A stretch of 64,000 nucleotides of DNA, taken from NCBI GenBank assembly GCA_038040385.1, contig JBBPII010000008.1:124001-188000 (forward strand), read 5' to 3'. Origin of the DNA: Gilichinskyi gelida. GTDB taxonomy: Bacteria; Acidobacteriota; Thermoanaerobaculia; Gp7-AA8. Below, piece after piece: positions 1 to 8,171 of this stretch; position 1 is the stretch's first letter, and every line of letters begins with the position of its first letter. The notes under the pieces are model-generated. The model was not told the DNA's origin. It did not search any database and worked only from the letters and a program-made list of their open reading frames with translations. The position numbers and the translations under genes were made by a program.

Positions 1-303
1 CTCGGGGACGCAGAGGATGACCTTGTAGCCGAGTTGCGTGCCGGCGAGCGCGAGTGCGATGCCGGTATTGCCGGCGGTCGGCTCGATGATCGTCCCGCCC
101 GGTTTCAGCTCGCCGTTGCGCGCGGCGCGCTCGATCATGCCGACGCCGATGCGGTCCTTGACCGAGAAGCCGGGACTGAGCAGCTCGAGCTTGACGTAGA
201 TCTCCGCGCCGTCGGGATCGGGGATGCTGCGCAGCTTGAGCATCGGCGTGTTGCCGATGAGGTCGAGGATGTTGTCGACGGTGGGAGGGAGGGGGTGGGT
301 CAA
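1..303 (-). CDS. PLP-dependent cysteine synthase / cystathionine beta-synthase family protein (N-terminal part, cut by window edge)
   Basis: The first 101 codons, read leftwards from a TTG start, give the N-terminus of the fold-type II PLP enzymes that make cysteine or cystathionine. Visible are the LIGNTPMLKL opening motif, the lysine motif FSVKDR whose Lys forms the Schiff base, and the substrate loop EPTAGNTGIALA. The gene continues beyond base 1, so CysK, CysM and CBS cannot be told apart. The TTG start is chosen because conserved sequence begins soon after it and a TACAAT hexamer (313-318, minus strand) lies 9 bases upstream with no Shine-Dalgarno sequence between, suggesting a leaderless message. 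Confidence 0.9.
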   Translation of the reverse strand, partial: MTHPLPPTVDNILDLIGNTPMLKLRSIPDPDGAEIYVKLELLSPGFSVKDRIGVGMIERAARNGELKPGGTIIEPTAGNTGIALALAGTQLGYKVILCVPE

Positions 304-327
304 GCGGCGCGGATTGTAGCGCACGGT

Positions 328-385
328 GGTTGCGAGGTTGCGCGGTGAAGGCTTTGCCGCTGCGAAACCGCGCAACTTCGCAACC
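328..385. repeat. Imperfect inverted repeat, GGTTGCGAGG word family
   Basis: The left arm GGTTGCGAGGTTGCGCGGT pairs with the right arm ACCGCGCAACTTCGCAACC around a loop of about 20 bases. It lies between the cysteine synthase-like gene and the zinc-ribbon gene. The same kind of hairpin, with arms made of reiterated GGTTGCG/GGTCTCGCG words, recurs at 14843, 26781 and 59191. Confidence 0.75.
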
Positions 386-394
386 GCGTAACCA

Positions 395-424
395 AGTAAA
401 ACGGCGGCCTCTCGGCCGCCGTCG
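395..424 (-). terminator. Rho-independent terminator of the zinc-ribbon gene
   Basis: A perfect 9-bp stem (ACGGCGGCC, loop GAGA, GGCCGCCGT on the minus strand; 401-422) is followed on that strand by TTTTAC. It starts about 20 bases after the stop codon of the zinc-ribbon gene, the expected place for an intrinsic terminator. Confidence 0.75.
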
Positions 425-444
425 AATTGTCGTTGTCGGTGAAT

Positions 445-762
445 CTACGCCCAGCTCGAGGGCCGAGTGGAGGAGCGGCGCTGGTTATAGCAATCGCGGC
501 AGTAGACCGGCTTGCCGCTGACGGGCGTGAAGGGGACTTCCGTCGCCACGCCGCAGCTGTCGCACGTCACGCTGACCATCTGGCGCTCGCGCGATCCGCC
601 GTTGCCGTCGCGCGCCATCTTGCGCTTGTCGCGGCAGTTCTTGCATCGCTTCGGCTCATTCGTGAAACCACGCTCTGCGTAAAAGGCCTGCTCATTCTTG
701 CTGAAAACGAAATCCTGACCGCAGTCGACACAAGCGAGGGATTTGTCGTTGAACGTATCCAT
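445..762 (-). CDS. Zinc-ribbon protein with a CxxC-x17-CxxC domain
   Basis: This 105-residue protein has two predicted zinc-binding modules. The N-terminal one has CVDCGQDFVFS followed by CKNCRDKRK. The C-terminal one has CDSC and CRDC separated by exactly 17 residues, the signature of the small CxxC-x17-CxxC family. Such proteins are often followed by a basic tail and are thought to bind nucleic acid, but no function is established. The start is backed by AGGAGA about 10 bases upstream. The gene stands alone, with a 280-base upstream region and its own terminator, so it is probably a monocistronic regulated gene. Confidence 0.85.
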   Translation of the reverse strand: MDTFNDKSLACVDCGQDFVFSKNEQAFYAERGFTNEPKRCKNCRDKRKMARDGNGGSRERQMVSVTCDSCGVATEVPFTPVSGKPVYCRDCYNQRRSSTRPSSWA

Positions 763-1022
763 GAACCTTGATCTCCTAAGTTTCCTCTTGAAAGACTACT
801 GATGATGCCGCAGCGCAGAACACGGGCGGGGTGCCGCGACGCTCTCCCCGCGAATTGGTTTCACAACGATATCGGTTACGTTGACCAACCCCCTTCCGCG
901 ATCGAACACAACACGTCCACCAAACACGTTTTTCCTGGAGTGCGCATGTTGGGCTCGATGGCTCGGGTTTTAGCATAGAAGCCAAGCAACCGCAACGAAT
1001 TACGCGGTTCTCAAAATAAGAT

Positions 1023-1036
1023 GTCAACCTGTTGAC
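1023..1036. promoter_or_regulatory. Short palindrome upstream of the DUF72 gene
   Basis: GTCAAC-CT-GTTGAC is a perfect 6+6 inverted repeat that ends 8 bases before the ATG of the DUF72 gene. Its position suits a repressor or activator site. No regulator gene with a matching site is adjacent. The rest of 763-1022 holds no gene I can support. Confidence 0.35.
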
Positions 1037-1044
1037 GATCACAA

Positions 1045-1881
1045 ATGGAACATCCGATTCGCATCGGTCCGGCAGGGTGGAGTTACTCCGATTGGGAGGG
1101 AACCGTCTACCCGCCGCACCGCTCCCGCTTCGACCATCTCGCCTACCTTTCGTCGTTTTTCGACACCATCGAGATCAACTCGCCCTTCTACCGGATCCCG
1201 CCGCCAACGCACGCCAAAAGCTGGGTGCGGCGCGTGTCGAGCAACCCGGACTTCAAGTTCACCACGAAGATCTATCGCGGCTTCACCCACGACGCCGAGC
1301 AGCCCGGCCCTGACGACGTAAAGGCCTTTCGAGACTATCTCGACCCGCTCGCCGGCGCCGGCAGGCTCGGCGCCGTGCTTTTGCAGTTCCCCTGGTCGTT
1401 CAAGGACGCCCCCGAATCGCGCGAGCGGCTCGAGCGCCTCTTCGCCGACTTCCGCGACTACCCGCTCGCCCTCGAGGTGCGCCACTCGTCGTTTCAGAAC
1501 GAGGAGGTCACGCGCTTCCTCGACCAGCACGGCGTGGCTTGGGTGAACGTCGATCAGCCGCTGTTCCAGGACTCGGTCAAGCCGTCGGCCACGGTTACCG
1601 GGCCGGTGGGCTACGTCCGCCTGCACGGTCGGAACTACGAGAAGTGGTTCGCGCACGCGGAGACTTGGGAGCGCTACAACTATCTCTACTCGAAGGAAGA
1701 GCTCTCGCCGTGGGTCGAGCGCATCCGGACCATTGCCCGCGAGAAGGAGACGTACGTCATCACCAACAACCACTTCCGCGGCCAGGCGGTGGTGAACGCC
1801 GCGGAGATCAGGGAGGAGCTGGGGATCGGCGGCAAGGTGCCGCCGCAACTGAAAGAGGTGTACGGAGGCCGCGTCAGTTAG
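1045..1881 (+). CDS. DUF72 family protein (YecE-like TIM barrel)
   Basis: The 278-residue protein matches the DUF72/YecE family: the opening IRIGPAGWSYSDWEGTVYP, the FDTIEINSPFYRIP segment, FTTKIYRGFTH, LLQFPWSF and the C-terminal YVITNNHFRGQAVVNA motif. Its length is normal for the family (about 240-280). The fold is a TIM barrel of unknown biochemical role. The start follows directly on a short palindrome and lacks a strong ribosome-binding site. The stop overlaps by 4 bases the end of the convergent small gene on the opposite strand. Confidence 0.9.
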   Translation: MEHPIRIGPAGWSYSDWEGTVYPPHRSRFDHLAYLSSFFDTIEINSPFYRIPPPTHAKSWVRRVSSNPDFKFTTKIYRGFTHDAEQPGPDDVKAFRDYLDPLAGAGRLGAVLLQFPWSFKDAPESRERLERLFADFRDYPLALEVRHSSFQNEEVTRFLDQHGVAWVNVDQPLFQDSVKPSATVTGPVGYVRLHGRNYEKWFAHAETWERYNYLYSKEELSPWVERIRTIAREKETYVITNNHFRGQAVVNAAEIREELGIGGKVPPQLKEVYGGRVS

Positions 1882-2216
1882 AGGACGCTGGAATCGAACA
1901 CCATCTGGCTCGGAGGGCCGAGCGGCGTTTCGTTCGGATCGACGCCGGAGACCTCGACCACCCGCGACTTGAACCATGCCGCGAACGGGTCGTCCGATTC
2001 CTTGTACGCCTCGGCGTTCTTGGCGACGTCGTTCAGCTCCGTCACGCCGATGATGATCGGCCCGTGCTCCGTCTGCTGGAAGAACCACATCTCGCGCTTG
2101 ACGTTGAAACTTCGATAGAAGTTCCTCGTTTCTTCGGCGCGGCTCTGTAACTCGCCGATGAACCGGCCGACGGCTTCACGGCTGCGAACGGGATACGCAC
2201 GAACGACGAGTGCCAT
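1878..2216 (-). CDS. Conserved hypothetical protein, 112 aa
   Basis: I do not recognise this family with confidence. The start ATG at 2216 is chosen over longer in-frame options because GGAGGAGGG lies 4 bases upstream and MALVVRAYPVRS begins a plausible alpha+beta domain. The pattern (short strand, a helix with GRFIGELQSRAEET, then a MWFFQQTEHGPIIIGVTEL strand pair) resembles small ferredoxin-like dimeric alpha/beta barrels. It is convergent with the DUF72 gene and divergent from selB, so probably monocistronic. Confidence 0.6.
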   Translation of the reverse strand: MALVVRAYPVRSREAVGRFIGELQSRAEETRNFYRSFNVKREMWFFQQTEHGPIIIGVTELNDVAKNAEAYKESDDPFAAWFKSRVVEVSGVDPNETPLGPPSQMVFDSSVL

Positions 2217-2277
2217 GGTTTCCCTCCTCCGGTGAGCGGTCATCATCGCACCGTTACCGTACGCTAAGCTTCGCGCC

Positions 2278-4260
2278 ATGCCGAGAAAGCGCCGCGTCGT
2301 CGGCACCGCCGGCCACATCGACCACGGCAAGACCGCGCTGGTGAAGGCGCTCACCGGCGTGGACACCGACCGCCTCCCCGAGGAGAAGCGGCGCGGCATC
2401 ACCATCGACCTGGGGTTCGCGAGCTGGTTCACCGACGACTACCAGATCGGCTTCATCGACGTCCCCGGCCACGAGCGCTTCGTCAAGAACATGCTCGCGG
2501 GGGTGGGGGGGATCGACAGCGCGCTGTTGGTCGTCGCCGCCGACGAGTCGATCAAGCCGCAGACGCGCGAACACTTCGACATCTGCAAGCTCCTCGGCAT
2601 CCGCACCGGTGTCGTGGCCATCACCAAGAGCGATCTGGTCGACCCCGACATCATCGACCTGGTGCGCCTCGAGATCGACGAGCTCGTGGCCGGCAGTTTC
2701 CTGGCCGGAAAGCCGATCGTGCCGGTATCGAGCGTGACCGGCGCGGGCCTCGACGTCCTGCGCGCGGCGATCGTGAAGTCGGTGTCCGAGGTCGACGATC
2801 GCGACGGCACCACGCGCGTGTTCCGCCTGCCGATCGATCGCGTCTTCACCATGAAGGGCTTCGGCTCGGTGATCACCGGGACGACCTTCGCCGGGCGGCT
2901 GAATGTCGAGAGCGACGTGGAAACGCTGCCCGGCGGCGACCGCAGCCGTGCGCGCAACATTCAGGTGCACGGTGAAGCGCGCGAGCTCGCGTCGGCCGGC
3001 GAGCGGACGTCGGTCAATCTGCCGGACATCCCGCTCGAGCGACTGCACCGCGGGCAGCAGCTCGTCGCGCCGAACACGCTGCGTACGTCGCAGGTCATCA
3101 CCGTGAAACTCGATCTCTTGAAGACGGCGAAGCCGCTGAAGGAACAGACGCGCATCCGCTTTCATCACCTCGCCGCGGAATTGCTCGGAAGCGTGCGCTT
3201 CGTCGACCAGACGGTGGAGCTGAAGCCGGGGGGGAGCGCATTCGCCCAGGTGCGGCTCGAGTCGCCGGTGGTCGCCGCCGCGGGCGACCGATTCGTCGTC
3301 CGCCGCTACTCGCCGGCCATCACCGTCGGCGGCGGCGTGATCCTCGACGCGCACCTGCCGAAGCTGAGCCGCGCCACGCGGCCGGAGCTGCTCGACGTCC
3401 TCGCCGGCGGCACGCTGCCGCAGCGCGTCGAGCTGATGGCGAAACTGGAGGGGCTGCGCGGGCTCACCGTTCACGAGGTTCAGGCGCGGACGGGAATCCG
3501 CGTCGAGACGCTGACGAAGGAGCTCAAGCCCTCACCCCGCGCTTCGCGCCACCCTCTCCCGCAAGCGGGAGAGGGGGAAAACCAGCGCCCCTCTCCCGCC
3601 GCAGCGGGAGAGGGTCCGCGAAGCGGGGGTGAGGGTCTCGTCGACACCGGCAACCTCCGGTGGATCCACGTTGACGTCCTCGCCGACTTCCGGCGCCGCG
3701 CCATGGAGTTCCTGCAGGCGTACTTCCGCGACAACCGCATGGCGATGAACGTCCCGAAGGGGGAGTTCGTGCAGAAGCTCCTGCCGCACGGCGCGGACGG
3801 GCAGCTCGTGAACTTCCTCCTGCAGGACCTGGCGCGCGAGAAGATCGTGGTCATGGAGGGCGACGCGCTCGACGTCCCCGGCCGCTCAAAGAAGCTGGGC
3901 GGCGCGGAGGGGGAGCTGGCGCGCTCGATCGAGCAGCGCTTCGCCGAGGCCGGCCTGCAGCCGCCGCCGGTCTCCGAACTGATCAACGAGCGGACGCAGA
4001 AAGCGAAGATCATCGAGGGCGTGGTCGGCTTCCTGGTGAAGCAAGGGACGCTGGTTCGCCTCGCCGAGGGGCTTTACGTGCACCGCGACGCGCTGGCGGG
4101 CGCGCGCGAGCGGATGACGTCGCGCAAGGGCGAGACGATCGACGTCGGCCAGTTCAAGGAGTTCTTCGGCCTGTCGCGGAAGGTGGCCATCCCGCTGCTG
4201 GAGTGGTTCGATCGAGAGGGGGTCACGAAGCGGGTCGGGGACGCGCGGCGGGTTCTTTGA
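2278..4260 (+). CDS. selB: Selenocysteine-specific elongation factor SelB
   Basis: SelB delivers selenocysteinyl-tRNA to the ribosome at UGA codons followed by a SECIS element. The GTPase motifs are complete: GHIDHGKT (P-loop), RGITIDLGFA, DVPGHERF and ITKSDLVD. The beta-barrel domains and C-terminal winged helices follow, 660 aa in all (typical 600-640). Residues about 418-455 are an in-frame insert (PSPRASRHPLPQAGEGE and onward) encoded by an inverted repeat lying in the winged-helix part. No selA, selC or selD is visible in the window. A TAAGCT hexamer 7 bases before the ATG is a possible -10. The 3' end overlaps a convergent gene by 38 bases. Confidence 0.93.
   Translation: MPRKRRVVGTAGHIDHGKTALVKALTGVDTDRLPEEKRRGITIDLGFASWFTDDYQIGFIDVPGHERFVKNMLAGVGGIDSALLVVAADESIKPQTREHFDICKLLGIRTGVVAITKSDLVDPDIIDLVRLEIDELVAGSFLAGKPIVPVSSVTGAGLDVLRAAIVKSVSEVDDRDGTTRVFRLPIDRVFTMKGFGSVITGTTFAGRLNVESDVETLPGGDRSRARNIQVHGEARELASAGERTSVNLPDIPLERLHRGQQLVAPNTLRTSQVITVKLDLLKTAKPLKEQTRIRFHHLAAELLGSVRFVDQTVELKPGGSAFAQVRLESPVVAAAGDRFVVRRYSPAITVGGGVILDAHLPKLSRATRPELLDVLAGGTLPQRVELMAKLEGLRGLTVHEVQARTGIRVETLTKELKPSPRASRHPLPQAGEGENQRPSPAAAGEGPRSGGEGLVDTGNLRWIHVDVLADFRRRAMEFLQAYFRDNRMAMNVPKGEFVQKLLPHGADGQLVNFLLQDLAREKIVVMEGDALDVPGRSKKLGGAEGELARSIEQRFAEAGLQPPPVSELINERTQKAKIIEGVVGFLVKQGTLVRLAEGLYVHRDALAGARERMTSRKGETIDVGQFKEFFGLSRKVAIPLLEWFDREGVTKRVGDARRVL
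3530..3640. repeat. Double-hairpin repeat (LPQAGEG type) inserted in frame within selB
   Basis: The outer arms CCCTCACCCCGCGCTTCGCG and its approximate complement near 3618-3640 enclose two inner hairpins with CCTCTCCCG/CGGGAGAGG stems. Transcribed through selB, it is read as Pro/Ala/Gly-rich sequence without a stop. A shorter relative lies at 53138-53198 between the malic enzyme and secF. Elements of this type are common intergenic repeats in many high-GC bacteria; finding one inside a conserved GTPase is not. Confidence 0.85.
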
Positions 4261-4981
4261 TCTCCGTGTAGTTCTTCCCGATGGCCAGCCACGACTTCGG
4301 CACCTCGCGCTGCTCGATCTTGACCACGCTGCGGTCGACCACCAGCTTCTCGTTTCCGAACGGCAGCTCGGCGTGATCGACGAGCGGGAATCCCCGCACG
4401 GCCATCAGCGCCTCGTCCGCGGCGCGCGCGACGCCCGCCAACGGCGATGATGCGGCGAGGCTGGCCTGGGTCATGGCGAACAGCTCGTCCGGGAGCGCCG
4501 GATGCTTGGCAATCCAGAGGCGGCGCTCGTATCCGCCGAGGCGGATGAGGTGCTCGGCGGCGGGGACGGTGTGCAGCACGCGCTTCGCGCCGGTAGCGGC
4601 GAACTCCGCGCGCGGCGTTCCGGAGGGCATCGGCCGCGCCAGCTCCTTGCGCCGCTCCGCGATGAGCGTCGCGAGCGGCACGTTCCGGTACGTCTTCGCC
4701 AGATCGTCAACGAACGTCACCTGCTTGTTGCGGAGGTCGAAGAGACGCCAGGCGTCGACTTCGTCGCCGCTGCGCGCGCGCCCGTCAGCGATCACCAGCG
4801 TGTGGGTGAACGTTCGGTTCTGCGGCTGGAGCGTGGTCCGGATGGTGACGACGGTGGCGCGGATCTTCGGAACCTGATCGGGGCGGGCGGGTGGGACAGG
4901 GCCGGGTTTGCATGCGGCGTAAACGGCTGCCGCCGCGGCGATTGCGATCAGTCCTTTGCGTCGTACCAACGTGGTCCCCAA
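4223..4981 (-). CDS. Putative exported lipoprotein of unknown function
   Basis: The 252-residue product opens with a basic stretch (VRRKG), a hydrophobic alanine-rich segment and a lipobox-like VYAAC at about residues 20-24, so it should be a lipidated envelope protein. The body is a soluble domain I do not recognise. The TTG start at 4981 overlaps the polA 3' end by 34 bases, and another in-frame TTG lies four codons downstream, so the exact start is uncertain. Being read in the same direction as polA it is probably cotranscribed. Its 3' end overlaps selB by 38 bases on the opposite strand. Confidence 0.7.
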   Translation of the reverse strand: MGTTLVRRKGLIAIAAAAAVYAACKPGPVPPARPDQVPKIRATVVTIRTTLQPQNRTFTHTLVIADGRARSGDEVDAWRLFDLRNKQVTFVDDLAKTYRNVPLATLIAERRKELARPMPSGTPRAEFAATGAKRVLHTVPAAEHLIRLGGYERRLWIAKHPALPDELFAMTQASLAASSPLAGVARAADEALMAVRGFPLVDHAELPFGNEKLVVDRSVVKIEQREVPKSWLAIGKNYTEIKEPAARPRPAS

Positions 4982-7593
4982 TGCGTATCGACGGCCAGCG
5001 GCACGGCGAGGGGGTAAATGTTCTCCATGGTCTCTTTCACGATTCCCGCCACGTCCTCCGCCCGCGCCGCGGCGACCTCGATGACGATCTCGTCGTGCAC
5101 CGTCAGCAGCATCTTTGCGTCCGGCGGAAGGTTCTGCTCCAGGGCGATCATCGCCAGCTTGAGGATGTCCGCCGCCGTCCCCTGAATCGGCGCGTTGGTG
5201 GCCATCCGCTCCGCGTTGCCGCGCACCGTGAACGACTTGTTGTGGATCTCGGGGATGTAGCGCACGCGCCCGAACAGCGTCGTGACCTTGCCGCTCTTGC
5301 GCGCTTCGTCGAGCGTGCGGTCGAGGTACTCCTGAATCTTGGGGTAGCGCGAGAAGTACGCCTCGATCCAGTCCTTCGCCTGGCTTCCGGAGATGTTCAA
5401 CTCGTTCGACAGCCGGAACGCCGACATGCCGTACAGCACGCCGAAGTTGATGGTCTTCGCCGCGCGCCGCTGATCGTGGGTCAGCTCATCCTCGGGGATA
5501 TTGAACATCTTCGACGCCGTGGCGCGATGGATGTCGGCGCCGCGGCGGAAGGTCTCGATCAGCGACTCGTCCTGCGAGATGTGCGCGAGGATGCGCAGCT
5601 CCACCTGCGAGTAGTCGGCGGCGAGCAGCACGTTGCCGTCGTCGGCCACGAACGCCTTGCGGATCTCGCGTCCCAGCTCGGTGCGGATGGGGATGTTCTG
5701 CAGGTTTGGGTCGGACGACGACAGCCGTCCCGTCGCCGCCACCGCCTGGTTGAACGAGGTGTGCACGCGGCCGTCGCCGGCCACGAGCTGCGGCAGGGCA
5801 TCGATGTACGTCGACTTCAGCTTGTGCAGCTCGCGGTGCTGCAAGATGAGCTGCGGCACCACGTAGTACTTTGCAAGTTCTTCCAGAACATCCACAGATG
5901 TGGAGTAGGCCTTAGTACCTTTTGTCTTCTTGGCTACTGGATACTGCAACTTCTCGAAGAGGATGTGCGCGAGCTGCTGCGGCGAGTTGATGTTGAACTC
6001 CGTCCCCGCCTCGGCGTAGATCCGCTTCTCGAGATCCGCCAGTTGCACGCCCATACTGTTGCTCATGGTGCGCAGCAGCGGAACGTCGATCCGAATGCCA
6101 CGCCGCTCCATCCGCGTGAGAATGGGGATCAGCGGCAGTTCGATGGTTTCGTAGACCTTCAGCAAATCGGCGTCGACGCTCAGCTTCGGCTCGAGGAGTC
6201 TCTTCAGCGCGACGGTGACGTCGGACTTCTCGCCAAGGTATTGGTTGAGGGGGCCGAGGGCGGTGGCGCCGATCTCGTGGCTGAGCGCGAAGAGCGGAGC
6301 GGTCTTCGCCACGTCCTTGCGCGAGAGAATGTCGACCTTCAGCCGGTCGCGCGCGATGTTGCCCAGCGCGTGCGACGGCAGGCCGGGATTGATCACGTAC
6401 GACGTGATCATCGTGTCGGCGAAGCGGCGCGGAAGCGGCCATCCGTTCGCGGCGAGGCGGCGGAACTGCTGTTTGACGTCATGCGCGACGAAGAGCTTGT
6501 GGGAGGCCAGGAGCCGCTTCAGCGCGTCGCTGATCTCCGCGTTGCCGCCGACGTTCGCGGCGATCGGCACGATGAGCGACTCGCCCGGCTTCACCGAGAG
6601 CGACGCCGCCATCAGCTCGTCGAAGCCGTCCGGCGTCGTCGACTCGAACCACACCGCCACCTCGGCCGCATCGCGCACGAAGTCGTCGACGTCGCTCGCC
6701 TTCGTCGCCGTCTGGATGTCGCGCTCCACCGGCGGCGGCTCCGGCAGGAACTCCTGCATCAGCGAGGCGAACTCCAGCCGGGAGAAAACGTCGTGCAGCT
6801 TGGCGCGGTCGGGGTCCTGGCGCTTCAGGGTGTCGAAGTCGAGCTCGTACTCGAGATCGCACTTGATCCGCGCCAGCTCGCGCGACATGAAAGCCTTCTC
6901 CCGGCTCTCCTCGAGCTTCTTGCGCTGCGCCGGCTTCAGCTCTTCGAGGTGCTCGTAGACGCCTTCGAGCGATCCGTACGACTGGATGAGGGCCTTCGCC
7001 CCCTTCTCGCCGATGCCGGGCACGCCGGGGATGTTGTCGATGGCGTCGCCCCAGATGGCCATGACGTCGACGACCTTCTCGGGCGGCAGGCCGAACGCCT
7101 CCTCGATGCCCTTGGCGTCGTACAGCACCTCGCGGCCGGTGTGATAGAGCTTGATCCCGTCGCCGACGAGCTGGAAGAAGTCCTTGTCCGATGTGGCGAT
7201 GACGACCTCGTAGCCGCGGTCGCGCGCCGTGCAGGCGATCGAGCCGATGAGATCGTCCGCCTCCCAATCCTCGACGCCGATGACCGGGATGCGAAAGCCG
7301 GCCAGGACCTCGTTGACCAGCGGCAGTTGCACGACGAGATCGTCCGGCATCGGCCGGCGGTCTTTCTTGTAGTCCGCGTACGCCTCGTGCCGCGTCTTGG
7401 CTGAGCCGATGTCGAAGGCTACGGCGATGCAGTCGGGCTCGTGGTCTTTGAGCAGCTTCTTCAGCGTGGTGGTGAAACCGTAGACCGCGTTGGTGGCGAG
7501 GCCGGAGGAGTTGGTCAGGCCGCGGATGGCGAAGTAGGAGCGGTAGACGTTGTTGGAACCATCGACGAGGAACAAACTTGGACGCTTGGGCAC
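4948..7593 (-). CDS. polA: DNA polymerase I
   Basis: This 881-residue family A polymerase acts in Okazaki fragment maturation and repair. Residues 1-290 are the 5' nuclease (LVDGSNNVYRSYFAIRG, DKDFFQLV, GVPGIGEKGA). About 310-490 is a 3'-5' exonuclease-like domain in which the first DxE motif reads VWFEST, so the first metal-binding Asp is missing; proofreading is probably lost. The polymerase domain is intact: DYSQVELRILAH, RRAAKTINFGVLYG and VHDEIVIE. The GTG start sits 8 bases after a consensus TATAAT, with no Shine-Dalgarno sequence, implying a leaderless transcript. Confidence 0.96.
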   Translation of the reverse strand: MPKRPSLFLVDGSNNVYRSYFAIRGLTNSSGLATNAVYGFTTTLKKLLKDHEPDCIAVAFDIGSAKTRHEAYADYKKDRRPMPDDLVVQLPLVNEVLAGFRIPVIGVEDWEADDLIGSIACTARDRGYEVVIATSDKDFFQLVGDGIKLYHTGREVLYDAKGIEEAFGLPPEKVVDVMAIWGDAIDNIPGVPGIGEKGAKALIQSYGSLEGVYEHLEELKPAQRKKLEESREKAFMSRELARIKCDLEYELDFDTLKRQDPDRAKLHDVFSRLEFASLMQEFLPEPPPVERDIQTATKASDVDDFVRDAAEVAVWFESTTPDGFDELMAASLSVKPGESLIVPIAANVGGNAEISDALKRLLASHKLFVAHDVKQQFRRLAANGWPLPRRFADTMITSYVINPGLPSHALGNIARDRLKVDILSRKDVAKTAPLFALSHEIGATALGPLNQYLGEKSDVTVALKRLLEPKLSVDADLLKVYETIELPLIPILTRMERRGIRIDVPLLRTMSNSMGVQLADLEKRIYAEAGTEFNINSPQQLAHILFEKLQYPVAKKTKGTKAYSTSVDVLEELAKYYVVPQLILQHRELHKLKSTYIDALPQLVAGDGRVHTSFNQAVAATGRLSSSDPNLQNIPIRTELGREIRKAFVADDGNVLLAADYSQVELRILAHISQDESLIETFRRGADIHRATASKMFNIPEDELTHDQRRAAKTINFGVLYGMSAFRLSNELNISGSQAKDWIEAYFSRYPKIQEYLDRTLDEARKSGKVTTLFGRVRYIPEIHNKSFTVRGNAERMATNAPIQGTAADILKLAMIALEQNLPPDAKMLLTVHDEIVIEVAAARAEDVAGIVKETMENIYPLAVPLAVDTHWGPRWYDAKD

Positions 7594-7601
7594 GGCGCCG
7601 G

Positions 7602-7607
7602 ATTATA
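7602..7607 (-). promoter_or_regulatory. -10 element (TATAAT) of polA
   Basis: The minus strand reads TATAAT, a perfect -10 hexamer, then 8 bases, then the polA GTG. With the usual 6-7 base distance from -10 to the transcription start, the mRNA would begin at or within a base or two of the start codon. Confidence 0.6.
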
Positions 7608-7638
7608 GAGTTCTGAGTGCTGAGTAAGGAGGTCGCAG

Positions 7639-7907
7639 ATGGGGCTGTTCTCGAAGCTTTTCGGTCCGCAACCAGCCGGTCCGGGCCACACGTCGGGTAA
7701 ACGCATCCTCGTGGTCGATGACAGCATCACCATTCAAAAGGTGATCGAGCTGAGGCTGCCAGGACATGAGCTTCACTCCGCGCAAAAGTGTCGCCGGGGA
7801 CGTTCGAGCCATTCGACGAGGCGCAGGCGAAGAGCGCCGACGCCGTGCTCAAGAAACCGTTCGAGCCTCAGGCGCTCGTCAGCGAAGTCGAACGACTTCT
7901 CGCCTAA
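7639..7907 (+). pseudogene. Response regulator receiver gene with an internal deletion
   Basis: The 5' part (AAGGAGG ribosome-binding site, then MGLFSKLFGPQPAG and KRILVVDDSITIQKVIEL) is the start of a CheY-like receiver with its acidic pocket. In another frame the 3' part reads GTFEPFDEAQAKSADAVLKK and PFEPQALVSEVERLLA then TAA, a typical receiver C-terminus with the conserved Lys-Pro. The middle, about 75 residues including the phospho-acceptor Asp, is replaced by about 45 bases of unrelated sequence (roughly 7755-7800). The product cannot be a working receiver. Confidence 0.8.
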
Positions 7908-7936
7908 AGACGTGATGAGCAACCTCCAGTCACACC

Positions 7937-7964
7937 TTGTGCTACACATGGGGATGTGTAGAAT
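7937..7964 (+). promoter_or_regulatory. vapBC promoter with an operator palindrome between -35 and -10
   Basis: TTGTGC (7937-7942), a 16-base spacer and TAGAAT (7959-7964) form a promoter whose predicted start is the vapB ATG itself, 6 bases further on. The spacer is occupied by a perfect 8+8 inverted repeat, CTACACAT-GGGG-ATGTGTAG (7942-7961). VapB-VapC complexes usually repress their own promoter by binding such palindromes, so this is the probable autoregulatory site. Confidence 0.7.
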
Positions 7965-7970
7965 GAACGG

Positions 7971-8171
7971 ATGGCTACGAATCTCGCGATCGACGATCGG
8001 CTACTGCAGGAAGCACAGAGGATCGGCGGTCAGCACACGAAGAAGGCGACCGTCACTGAAGCGCTGGAGGAGTACATCCAGCGTCGCAAGCAGGCGAAGA
8101 TTTTGGAGTTGTTCGGAACAATCGACTTCGATCCGAGCTACGACTACAAGAAACAGCGACGTAAGGCATGA
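7971..8171 (+). CDS. vapB: Type II antitoxin, VapB family
   Basis: The 66-residue protein MATNLAIDDRLLQEAQRIGG starts with a short strand and helix of the ribbon-helix-helix type (NLAIDDRLLQEA, VTEALEEYIQRRK), then a tail likely to wrap the toxin (FGTIDFDPSYDYKKQR). It belongs to the DUF2191/VapB group. Its stop overlaps the vapC start by 4 bases (ATGA), the standard arrangement for translational coupling of antitoxin and toxin. It should bind the palindrome just upstream and neutralise VapC. Confidence 0.85.
   Translation: MATNLAIDDRLLQEAQRIGGQHTKKATVTEALEEYIQRRKQAKILELFGTIDFDPSYDYKKQRRKA

Noticed and set aside
776..1042. Open frame of 88 codons on the minus strand upstream of the zinc-ribbon gene
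   Set aside because: Composition is unlike a protein of this genome, there is no ribosome-binding site, and it lies in the probable 5' control region of the zinc-ribbon gene.
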